Below are positions 25,501 to 37,500 of a DNA stretch of 64,000 nt, in pieces. The notes under the pieces were generated by a model. The model had not been told where the DNA came from. It was given only the letters and a program-made list of their open reading frames with translations, and did no database searches. The position numbers were made by a program, and so were the translations under genes. Within the stretch, counting starts at the first letter, position 1. Each line of letters starts with the position of its first letter. Source of the DNA: Symbiodinium kawagutii (taxonomy: Eukaryota > Sar > Dinophyceae > Suessiales > Symbiodiniaceae); assembly GCA_009767595.1 (NCBI GenBank), contig VSDK01018650.1, positions 135,073 through 199,072 of the forward strand, given 5' to 3'.

Positions 25501-28500
25501 GTTGTTTGGTCACTATGAGGCTGGTGCTTGTACAAATATCTGTTCATAGACTCATAGATGTAAAATGATTGATATAATTATAGCATGGAAGAATTGGTAA
25601 CCACATTGTACTCACCGCGATGCCCCAGCAGAAAAAAACTTTAGCTTGAACAAGGAAACCAGGGCCATGGATTAGCCAACAAACATTTGGCACAGTTGAT
25701 GCTTTGAAGTACCAACAGCATGTGCAATAATTAGATGCCATGACGCGCAGAATGACTTTTTCACGACACCTTTCTGGAGATCCCACCATTTGGAAATTGT
25801 TCCCCATGCTGTTTTTGATTTTCGGAGTGCCGCGGGGCCCACAAGAACTGCCTGACAACCTGACATGTTTGGATCGCACACACGGCGCCAAAAAGTGCGG
25901 AACCGTTTCGAACCGCTCAGAACCGTTCAAGAACTTATTCTGAACCGTTCTGAACCTTTCTGAACCGTTCTGAACCGTTCCGATGTGTACGAAAAATGCA
26001 CGGCAAAGCCCACGACAAAACACAGACTGATCGCAAAACTGGACTCCACAAAACAAACCAGCCAAGTAAATATCACGTGCTGCCCGGAGCCTCCAAAATG
26101 TCTCTCCCAACCCCAAATCCATTTATGTGATTGGATTCTAGCAGGGTCTACTTCAAAATCAAAAGTGATTTTCAATCAATAGTTCTGTACATCGCCACAG
26201 CCAGCAAATCATCTGAGCAGTCTAGTTAATCTCCTCCAACTATTTCATATTTAATATCATCCACTTGGGCATAGTATGTCCAATTCTTTAGTAACTTTAG
26301 CATGTTGTTTTTTGGACACACACACGCACACACACGCAAGAAAAACACATCGTCAGTCTTGTAGTGGCCTCGTGCCTCAAAGTATTAGTTGTGTTTCTTA
26401 AAAGCAGGAGCAGGAATTGTTTAAGCAAATAAGACCATCTGTAAGAGTAATTATACATACTTGAAATGTTTCAGAAGAATCGTGGTGGGAAACTTAAAAT
26501 GCGAAAAAACGGATATGATTGAACAAAGTTAATGTAAGAGCTGGAAACCGTAACGCATGCAATATGCATCGATTAAAAGATCCTTTCGCACAGGTTTTTT
26601 CAATCTTGCATGTTCGAACCAAGCTGGGCAACTAACATTTCAGAGTGGCCAAGTGTAATGTCACAATCGGTTTCCAGTGTCTTCAACAACCAACATTTCC
26701 TGCTAAGTAGAATTATGGCCCCCAAAAAAGACATGGTGGCATTTGTCTCGAACATGACATGTACATGTATGTAGTTCACCTCGCCAAATACCTGTGCCCA
26801 TGCCTTTAAAAAGTATTTGTACCAAACACATGCTATCAACCTACGGGCGCATCAGCAAAGCTGCAAAGAATGCAAACACAAAAAGTCCGAATTTGGAGAT
26901 CACTTGGTTTTCAGTGCCACGACTTGCTGGCATTACTACTAAATGACAGCATGTTTTCTCCAATAATAAGCTGTTCACGACGGCACATGCGGCGGTTCAA
27001 GAAAAAGATCAAATATATTTGGTACATTTGTTGCATGTAGAAATTATAGAACCATGGATCATAAAAACACGTTTAAAATATGAAGCAAACTGCTATCCAC
27101 CATTGTCAAAAGATTAGTAAAGGCACCACAGAATGATAAACACAAATGCTAGATCGTAATTTCAATTGTATTGCTCACTTTGAAACATTTGTTTTCCACA
27201 ATGAATTCAATGACTGAATTGCTTAAAATCATGGTAGCCAGCACATTTATTCATTACATGATTTCAGACGTGGTTTGTTACATTGACACAGGTCAAAAAT
27301 CAATCTACGGAGGGTCCCCAACAGGAATGGGCCTTTTAACAGGCTCGTGTCCGAACGAATCTGTATTCGCTATAAATGGTTGTACTTTGCATCCATCATA
27401 TTTTTCATTCCGATGGTTGATACAGTTGTGCCCCTGCCCGCCCTGCTAGCCCGCCTTGGTGGTGTTGCCAACTGCATCCAGGGAGTCAGTGATGTCACGC
27501 ACGCTCTCAGGCTGTTCGCTCATTTCCACCTCAGCCATCATCGGGGATGGGATGATGGGAGCCACTCCCGTCATCCTCGTGTGAATCGACGGTGCAGCCA
27601 GCCCAATGATGACTGATCAGCCATTATTCATCAGCACCATCCATATATTAAGTCACCATTCATCAATGATGCCTTTCTGAAGCATGGTTTCGTAACATTT
27701 CGTAACAATCATCAAATCAGCTAATTATCGATAATAATGTCATTCTCAACCACGGTTTCATTTTAACTTCACAATTAATCATGACCTCTGGCCACACATC
27801 ACTCCGTTTCGCCAGGCAACAATGCCACCTGCGTTGTCCGTGATGGGTCCAAAGACCTGAGCCGTGAAACCACCACCTGATTCACAAAATGCTGAAACAC
27901 CCCGACTTGAAATCTACAATCATTGGCCAGTCGCTGGCAAATCAAGGTCATCTCTCAACCATCATGGCGTTCAATCCAACACTTAGTCCGAGATCCAGCT
28001 CATCTACCATTCGAAATTATATCAAACATAGGAGAATGTAACATGCGATATGGTCGGGGTTTACTAACACCTGAACCTCCCCTTCATATCCACTGATCGT
28101 CACAAATTAAGCAGTCCATTCCAACTTAACCATGGTTAATGACCTACGAGCCATTCAGCAACTATCTCATTAACCATTGCCATTGTTGCCATTGAGCATG
28201 GTTCAAGACCCAGCAGCCAACATCATCCAAAATTACCCCTGTTAAATCCAATAACCAACGCATAGCTATCTCATCAACGAATCAATTCACCATCCCCATG
28301 GTCAACCATTTAACATCCATGAGCCGTGTTGATTTTGGCAAGCCACATCCATGGCCAAGACAAAGACCACAGTGGACAGCATGCCCATGGTGGCCACTGC
28401 TGTGCCAAAGAGCCCCGCACTGGGTAAGCCTCAACCAGGAAAGGTCGCTGGTGCATCACAGGTTGGTAGCTGGTGAATTGGTGGCGCTGGTTGGTCCTTC

Positions 28501-31500
28501 TGTGTGCCAGTTGAACTGAGGATTCGATGTCTACATGTGAAAGTTGTTGTGGAATATCATGATTCTATATGATTATCATGATATATTATAATATCATGAT
28601 TACCATGCTAAATGATGCTTCGCATTTTATACTTGGCACAATGATACTCATTACATGGCCAAGAGGAAAACATGGCAGCGGCTGCAAGGAAAAGAGCCAC
28701 CAAACCAAACCCAATTGAAAAGCCAACAACTAGTGCAATCCAAATGCGCTGATTGCGGTGCCAACTGGCTACATTAGCAATCTGTTGGGGGCATCGTTCC
28801 ATGGTCAAGCAATTAGAAGGTTTTGTTGTAACATCATCCGACTTCAATCAAATCATTGGGACACAATGCGCTGTATCCCTGCAAATATCCTCTATAGGAT
28901 CTATGACAAGTAAAAGCACTAGCCACATTTTTGCCAAGCGGGGTTATAAACGGCCTCCAGCAGGTTATAAAAAACTTTCACATAGGCAGCTGCGACACCT
29001 GTCACATACCATGTGCACAGTGACCAGCCAAGGGGCTGGAAAGCTGCTCCCAAGCGAGGGAGCAACACACAAATGTGGAATCTAATTGTTGTGTTTTTGC
29101 TTGCTGACAATGTAGGCAATGAACATATTCCTTGTTCTCCAAATGTTGAAGCTGATTTCCAGGTTATACATTGATAACATGATATAGATATTTAGCAAGA
29201 GAAATCAGGAAAATTATAGTTCAGCATTCAGCCCATAATCAAATTCGCTTCCGCATCCTTGGTTCAACCCTTACAACAAATCACCCCAGCAAACAATCAA
29301 CGAACACATGAAGCAAAACGAGCCGCAAAGCAGGCAAAGAAAGCAACAAAGCAACAAAACAAACAAGTGAGCAAGCAAAGAATTGCACATGTTAGCACGA
29401 ACACAAGCAAAGAAACGCACCTGAGTCACCATCAACAACAGTAGCATACTTAATCACAGCTGGCCGTATCAGTTCCCACCAAGACACCACCAAATGCTGC
29501 CATGCCCGTCTTGTAGGAACACAGCAGCGCAACACAAATGATAGCTGCTGGCGCAGCCGTGGCCCGCATACCTCGGTTTATAGTTCTTAGGTTTTGCTCA
29601 TGATGATTGGTGAATAGTGGTTCACGCTGGTGAGTCATGATTCATAATGACCAACAATGATTGATTGCGGTTCAACTAGTATATGTAATAGTGAGTATTG
29701 GTCACTAATGACAAAACCCACCAGCCACAACCAACAATGACTAAGAACATCGTGGTTTCGAATGGCTGATAATGGTGGTTGACGCAACAAACTAATAAGA
29801 CACCGGCAAAAAACCATACAGTTCAGACAAGCCGGCAGTCCAACATCAAGTGTTGATCGGATGGTGCGGGGGTTGTTGTCAGGGCTGGGTACACCTAGAG
29901 AAGTGCTTGATCCAAACACCCAAACTTGTGCCTGCAGGCCCTAACAGTACCAGCCATGTGAGTCATCCAAGTTCCGAGGTTGGGTACTGAGGTACTCTTA
30001 TCCACCAGCCCCGCAGGTTCACCTGCAGCGATTGGGATCCTCATGATGTAAGTGGAAATTTCGCCTTCATGGCAATCTAATCCATAAATCCTTTAAAATT
30101 ATATGTGAATATTTATTGAGATATTGAAATTATTTGGGACATATGTGTGTATATATATATATATTATATCATTAGGGGGAGGTGTTGGAAACCCATGAAT
30201 CTGGGAAATTCAAGCGAGCATATCATCATGATTCCGTTTTTGCTACTGTACACCATGGCTGGGCCCGGTCACCATCACCTGCTTGGTGCCAAGGGGCCAA
30301 CGGACATGCCAGCGATGACATTCGTTCCATGTCCCGTCAGGGACGCCTGCGCAATCAGCCGGACAGGTGGATAGTTGAAGTCCGTGTAGTACCTTGCCGC
30401 GGCCACCGGCGACAGGAGAAATGGCAAGCTCGGGTGAAGTAAACTGGACTGGTTGACGGTTGAACCATGTTGAACCTCCCCGTCATGAAAAATAGAAATC
30501 AACCAACCAACCATTTGTTCATGCTAGGGGAACTCTTGCAAAATGTTTAAAACCATCAGTGGGTAATGACCGTTCGGGCAGTGAAAGCAGTGGCATCAGC
30601 TTCACCGCTGGTTGAATTTCCAGGACAAAAGTTGGCTTCGCCCGCTGTTTCGGCTATGGTTGCATCATTCAAAGCGGCAACATCTGACATTTGACGCATG
30701 TATTCGACTGTGTTTGTGGCATTGGTAACCTCAACATGCGACATCATGGGGCATCAGTAGCCTCAGTTGATGATGGCCCAAGCCCTTGAGAAGTTCCTCT
30801 GCTGCAGCTCAGGTACTGAGTGACCAAAATGAAGAGAAAGGCAGTGCCCAGGCCCACCAAACCGCAGACTGAGAAGTACATCCACGCGGCAGGGTGGCTC
30901 TCGGTGTACAGAAGCCTGGGTGAACACTTAGCTCGGTGGTTTGATGCTCGCAGTGTGACCACTCAGTGGGGTGCTGCTGGTTGGTTCTGGGTGTGTTGCA
31001 ACTGCACATAACCTGGGGAGGAGTGGGGGACGCCAGTGTCAAGCCCAAATCAATCAGCTTCTATGACAAGAACAAAACGGTCAACACAAACCTGACCCTC
31101 CGAAGGTTGCAGAATATAGGCTACCTGAACATTGTTTTGTTTTTTTGTTTCCCTGCGCTTAGGAACGAGTGCCCCCTGGCTGAGCAAACACTTTTAGCTA
31201 CACCCCAAACCAACCACACAAATCATTGCCACTGGGCGTGCTAACCCCCCCATGAAGGGTAATGTAGCTGATATTGCGTTCAGACCTTCACCAAAACGTA
31301 TGATTAATGTGTCGATGCTACCGATCACAATACTGATAGATGTTATAGACACAAAACTGTCAATGCTGCGTTGAACTTCCTGCCTCTCTTGGCAAGGAAC
31401 AACCTGCAAAGCACCACAATACCCACCGCAGCCAATCCAACGGAAACCTGCCAAGACCACCAAAGCAAGTGGGGCGGGCTATAAGTCCTGTTGCCAGCAC

Positions 31501-34500
31501 GATAACAATCTGAGCGTCCGTGTGACATGGCATTACTTGCTGGGTGAACTGGAACCTAAGTCCACGCCAAACCACTACCAACTAAGTGGATATTGTGATT
31601 TCCAGGTATAGCCATTCCAGGCATGGGTCATACCTGGGAAGTACAAGAAGGTAGGCTGGGTGCCAGCAGAATTCATGCCGACGAACAACACCGTGAACGA
31701 ACGGATCCACCGAGCTGAGCTCAAAGCTAATCCAAAAAGTCCTTGCAGACTTGCAATGGTGACCACTGGCTGATAGTGCGACTCATGGCAACGATGACAG
31801 TATGATCATACTAACCATCAAGAAACAAATGCACCGTCAAAAGCGGAATGATCCCTGCCCTTCTCGTTTCCTTGATAAGTAACAAACCCGAGTTACAACA
31901 ATGGTAGAATCCAGTTGGTTACCTACAGGTGATGATGATGGTTGATGATGCCTATCATACGGCCTTCAGCCTTCGCCTCCCCGGCCTTGTAACCGCTTTT
32001 GAGCACTTCCATGGGATCGATGTGTTCCTTAGCACCGTACGGCAACCCGAAACCCCGCTACCCCGGAAGTCACTATGCAAAATCGGATCACCTTTGAAAG
32101 GACTTCGGATGTACCAAGAACTATGGTCACAAGAGTCACCAGCCATGCTTTCCAATGCTTTCTGGCATTTCTGTGCTATGGACAGTTTGGGAGAATCAAC
32201 AAGAACCGCCAGAACGAGAAACAGGTCCAAGCCACAACATGTGCGTGCTCCAAAAATGATGTCGAGCCCACTTAGCCCAAATCCCTGGGCATGATGCTAG
32301 CTGCTTCTGTCGCGATGCTTCTCAAAATTGAAGGATCTAAAGGTGGCAGGTTTTGATACATAGCATCCTTTCCGATTTACATGTATTATATCTATTCGTA
32401 AAATACAATTCTAAAAAATGTGTGTAAAGAAAATGTATATATGTAAAGCAAACTTTGAACCCACATATGTGTATGTATGCACGCACGCATGCATGCACCT
32501 GTGTATGCTGGTTGGTGGTTTCAACCCTTATGAAACATATTAGTCAACCAACCATCTGTTATTAATTACTTTGAAAAACAAACAAAGTTTAAAACCACCA
32601 GCCAGTACGCATCCAGTTCAATGAAGACACATATGGCAGTGGGTCAAAACCCCGTACCCCTGGTTCCCCTATCATTAACCATTGTTGTTCCACTATTATT
32701 GTTGGTGGAAATCCCCCATTAGTTGGTTGATCAATGGCTTGACCCAGCTCGCCATATCTCTAGTGGCTTCCCCAGCCCCCCCGCTTCGCCCAGCGTCTTA
32801 CTGCCTTTGCCCTTGGGTGCTTCAGTCATCATGATCCCCACGCCACTCACGATGAGATCCATGGCATGAATGGCCAAGGGGAACAAGACATAGCCTAGCC
32901 ACGGTGCTGGCCCTGGTGAAGCACCAGGTGTGCTTCACAAGTGCCAGCTATGATAGGCCACCATCATAGGGGATGGTCATGATGGTCAAGGGGTCATTCA
33001 CAGGGTATTGGTGAAGCACCTGGCTACAACTGCTTAAGGGTCCTTTTGTTTGTTGTTTTTTCTCTCAGGTATAGTTCCAGATGTTCAAGCATTCACCTCT
33101 TTCTGTAGGGGCCAACTGGTAAAACCAAAGAGGAATGTGTGTTGTTCTTTCGGGACATGGTGTTCAAACCATGTTGATGTTGTTGATGATGATGATGATG
33201 ATAATGACAATGATATGTATGGCCTAGGGCCTATGGCTCCTTTTGGAAACTTGGGTGCTTCTCAGAACTTCTTGCAGTTACTACTAGCGTTGCTTCGTGC
33301 TGGCCGATCTGATTGCCAAGCTGTCGCCAAGCCTAAATCAGGCCCAAGAGACCATTGGCAGCATCAGGAGGCAACCTCAACATCACCAGGGCTATGTGCC
33401 GCAGCTAAGCATTGAATTCACATTTGGAGTGTCAGAGAGGGCCAAACATAGGTGCAAATGCAAAAAAGCAGTGTATAACATAGTTGGACCTATAAACAGT
33501 TGAATAACTGAATGAACGTATTCATATCCATAGCTAAAGGCACACTGACATATGTGCATGAACGAAAAAATGTATTGCAACATAATTGCCCACTGATTTC
33601 AAGAAAAGCCACATATGCCTTGACCTCTCTCTTCGACTCATCTGGGCAAGGCTGATGTGGTTGGCAATGATGCTGCACATGTTGATATGGCAGCTCGGGC
33701 AGGTTCTCGGTGGTCCCCCAGAACCATAGAAAACTATTCGCATAGATCGAGGTGTTGAAAATCCATAGCTATAATATGCTGTAAATTTGACGATCGTATG
33801 TCTCCTGTGAATGAAAATAGGTTTGCAAATGTATTTAGACATCTCTAAATTTTACATACTCAACTGCATGCATGCTGCTCGAGCAAAACGCATGACAATC
33901 ATGGTCCTGAGGCATCGATTGTACATGCGACCTGCGACAAATATTTTGCATGCACAAATATAAATAAATATATATATATAAATATAAAGATATAGAAATA
34001 TATATATATATGTATACATATATTCAAAACATATTTTTATTAAACGTTTGTAAAAGCGAGTGTGGCAAACAGGATCGCACAATATCTACAATGTGACCTT
34101 TTTAACAGTAAACGGCTGGCAATTGTATAATCTCGAGTCTTCAAAGCCCTGGGTTGAGTTTGATTCAATTGAATCGAATTATTCTCGGTCTACTCAAGAA
34201 TGCTTGCTCACATGTCAAGGCTTGATATTAGAGGGCTGATTACGATGGCTAGGCCATTTTCCCTAATATAAGGTAGGGCAATTTTTTCCTCCGTGGTTTC
34301 GATAAGAGAAGACCTGCCGTCCTTCATCTCAGCTCCAGTCCAAGCCCTCATCCACCAAACCAGTCAAGTTTGGTGCTGCAAGGTCTGGGACCTGGGATCA
34401 AAAATATTTATGTTATGTGCATTAACAATCTCAGTACAAATACGTACCAATGTAAATCAACACCATCCATCATCATCATCATCACCACCACCACCACCAT

Positions 34501-34503
34501 CAG

Positions 34504-34566
<63 letters not shown>

Positions 34567-37500
34567 CACTACCTATAATTAAGCACCGACTTCAGCACTT
34601 GCTACCTGGGCACTTCTGCGATAACGTCCCTCCCAAGATCATCGCCGCCAGGATCTCCCCAGCGATGGACTCGAAGAGATCCGCTCCGCGGCCCGCGCAG
34701 TCCCCCACGTTGTCCCCCACGAGGTCCGCGATCACCGCGGGGTTCCGCGGGTCGTCCTCGGGGATGTCGCTCTCCACCTTGCCTTGGCCGCGCACATCGC
34801 ATGGCACAGCCTGGGCCTTGAGACATGGCCAGGCAGGTCTGTGAGGCCAATGAACTGATGATTGACATAGGAAAATTGGATGTGGTTTGTTTGTATTTGT
34901 TTATGATCATTTGTTTACCCAATGTGTTGGGTAAATGTAGTGTGACCAGTCAATATGAGCGTCGGGAGTGATGCAGCAGGTGACATGACTTCTACTTCTT
35001 TGGGCTGTGATATGAGTACATGTGCGCGACCACCCAGGCAAAATAATCAGCACATACTTCAATTCTTGAACACGTACTGGTGAAAATCATTCTCATCACC
35101 TTTGAACATGAAACTCATGTACAATTCTGATTTCGCACCGATGTCGTCAACCATCAAGTACAGCTTAGTAAACGCCAAATTCAAAGCTACAGCTTACATT
35201 GATCCAGAGGGGAAACGCGATAAGTTTCCTATGTACATGTTGCTTTCGTGTTTGGAATCCTTTTGGTAGTTCTTCGCATGTAGTTTTTCCCCGACCTTGT
35301 TGTTTCGCTGCGCCAAGCGTCCCACCATATCTGCCCCGACATCTGCTGCCTTCGTGTATATGCCACCACCAAGCCTCAAATCCAGCAGAGAGTGAGGATT
35401 TCTGGGTTTCCTCAGCCGCTTTGATTTCCTCCATATGTTGTAGACTCAGTGGATTTTAGGTGCTGGCTCTGCCGACAGTCAGTCTAGGTCAAGGTTCTTT
35501 GCAAATGCGCGATCAAATCTAAAGCAGAAACACCCCGAGACTTGCAACGTCCTCTTGAGCAACACAGGTAGTCTATGGTAGTCTTATCAAATCATGCTGC
35601 ACCCCATCCAAGTTGACACTCTACGTGTTAACTCAGCTATGGCATCTGTACCAAAGCCTGAAGCCTGGAATGAGAGTCCCAGTATTGGGGGCTTGCCAAA
35701 CAAATCCTCACGTATGGAACCGCCAAGTTGTATTGGCGCGCCCGCGAATTGGCTAACGATTTGGCCGATGATCTCCAGCCCCATCCCATCCAGGTGGCTG
35801 TGCAAAAAGCGCTACGAAGGAGGCGCCAAAGCCATATCCCACCAGCAGAAAGGGCAGTTGATGCAAAGCCGCGGGGACAAAGAGCCTGCCGAGCTGCAGC
35901 TGCTCAACTCACAGGGAACGAAAATTTCGAAAGTTTTTGGTGATCGAAGTTTTAAGCGATACTGGATACTGCAGTTGGCAGAGGTGGGTAGTCCGGGTCC
36001 AACTCGAGATCCCGTTGCGTCATAAACATGCCCAAGGATTGGTCACGCCTCCAAGCATTGGGCCGAAAACTTTGATCGACAATGTCTGGGGGTCGTCCAA
36101 ATGGTTGGCCATCCGGATGTTCGTCAGAGGCCATCCATCATACCCAGGCATGGGTGGAATTTGTTTAGACTGGATGGATGGGTATGATGGATGGCCTCTG
36201 GGTATGATGGATGGCCAAATTTGTTAAGATTGTGAAACATTTTGGCCACTGGGGACACTTCCACTTTCAACGCCAATCGCGAGGTTCGATTCACTCACGA
36301 ACGAGTTGTTCCTCCCCATGCGGCACCTCACGCCAAAAAGCAAACCGATAATGCCCAGCAGCACCTTAGCAGCTGTTCAGCTGGCACTGGGAAACCAACA
36401 CACATCCCAGAATCCAGACCATTGATGACCATTGACCATGAATATGAGCGGTACTCGCTCTAGAATTCCCCAGTCGCTATTGACAAACCCAAATCAGTAA
36501 TCAGAATATATCAGAATCCATCGCCATCTCAGGAGTGCAGCTGACCCTCACGAGGCTTTTCCAAGTGCAGCCTATCCTTCAACGACTCGGGTGATCAACC
36601 GCTGGATCCCCGGCCCTGGCCACGGGGCCCAGGCGCCATTGACACCACCAGCACCCCGCTGAAGGCTCCGGCCCTCAGACCCACTGCGATGGCTTCTTGG
36701 AAGGATCGGCATGCGGCTGAAGCCACGCGGATGTTGGAGCGCACCGCCACCCACCTCGGCACACGTGGTGATGGGGATACCATGGGATACCCCTGAGGGT
36801 TAATGAATGTTGATCAGATTAATTAGATTAACATAGATTAACTACCATGGTCGATCCTAGGGTCCCATCCAACAATGCTTCGATGGTTAACGTCAAACAT
36901 ATTTACCCTGACATATTTCTTGATTTTGGAAGATGTCGCAAATATCAGGCACATGTTCCATTGTCTTTTGCCAAAGTCCTGCACGTGAAGTGAGAAACAC
37001 AAAAAAACACTACCATTTGGTTAGAACGCTCCTGGTAACTCCAAACCGCCTCCAGCTTCAAAGGGATGTATATGGATATACCTGGCTCTTTGCTACCTCC
37101 CAGCTACCAACCAGTACAACACAGCATTGCAGGCATGAAAGGCGAGGGGGCTCTGAAACAACAATTCATCAAATCTACGGTGGATCGAATCACCCTATCA
37201 ACAATTGCCAATTTACAATGACCGGCAACCAATAAGCAGTCATGGTCCAACATAGCCACTACTCATGCAACAAATGACAAATATACCATTGGCAACGGCC
37301 GATCAACAAAAATCATCAATCACCTTTGTACAACCAACAAGCCACAAGCATTGGATCAACGCAACCAATCACAACAACAAATCATATCAACAAGAATAAG
37401 AATATAAAATGGTGGGTCAATACCCTGAACCCAATGGTGTTCACATTCCATAGCCACGACCAGCCACTCGTCAAACTGCTGGGATCTTCACGACTCTACT

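Noticed and set aside
26600..26930. Hydrophobic minus-strand frames in the 3.3-kb VP2 intron as a possible exon between exons 18 and 19
   Set aside because: Exons 18 and 19 join directly in phase as GNTTK-AITKG, leaving no residues to place.
28608..29119. Hydrophobic minus-strand frames ([20 protein letters not shown]) between VP2 exons 15 and 16
   Set aside because: Exons 15 and 16 join in phase ([11 protein letters not shown]) as in the family, so nothing is missing here. No other gene is recognisable.
34293..34844. 183-codon plus-strand frame
   Set aside because: Built from the (ATC)n microsatellite and the antisense of VP2 exon 9.
35296..35374. Seven-residue insertion (RLAQRNN) in the pump's PPi-binding loop using a GT donor at 35295
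   Set aside because: Exon 9 actually starts at GCAAGGTGG. A GA donor at 35321 joins it in phase to give the invariant VGKVE, with no insertion.
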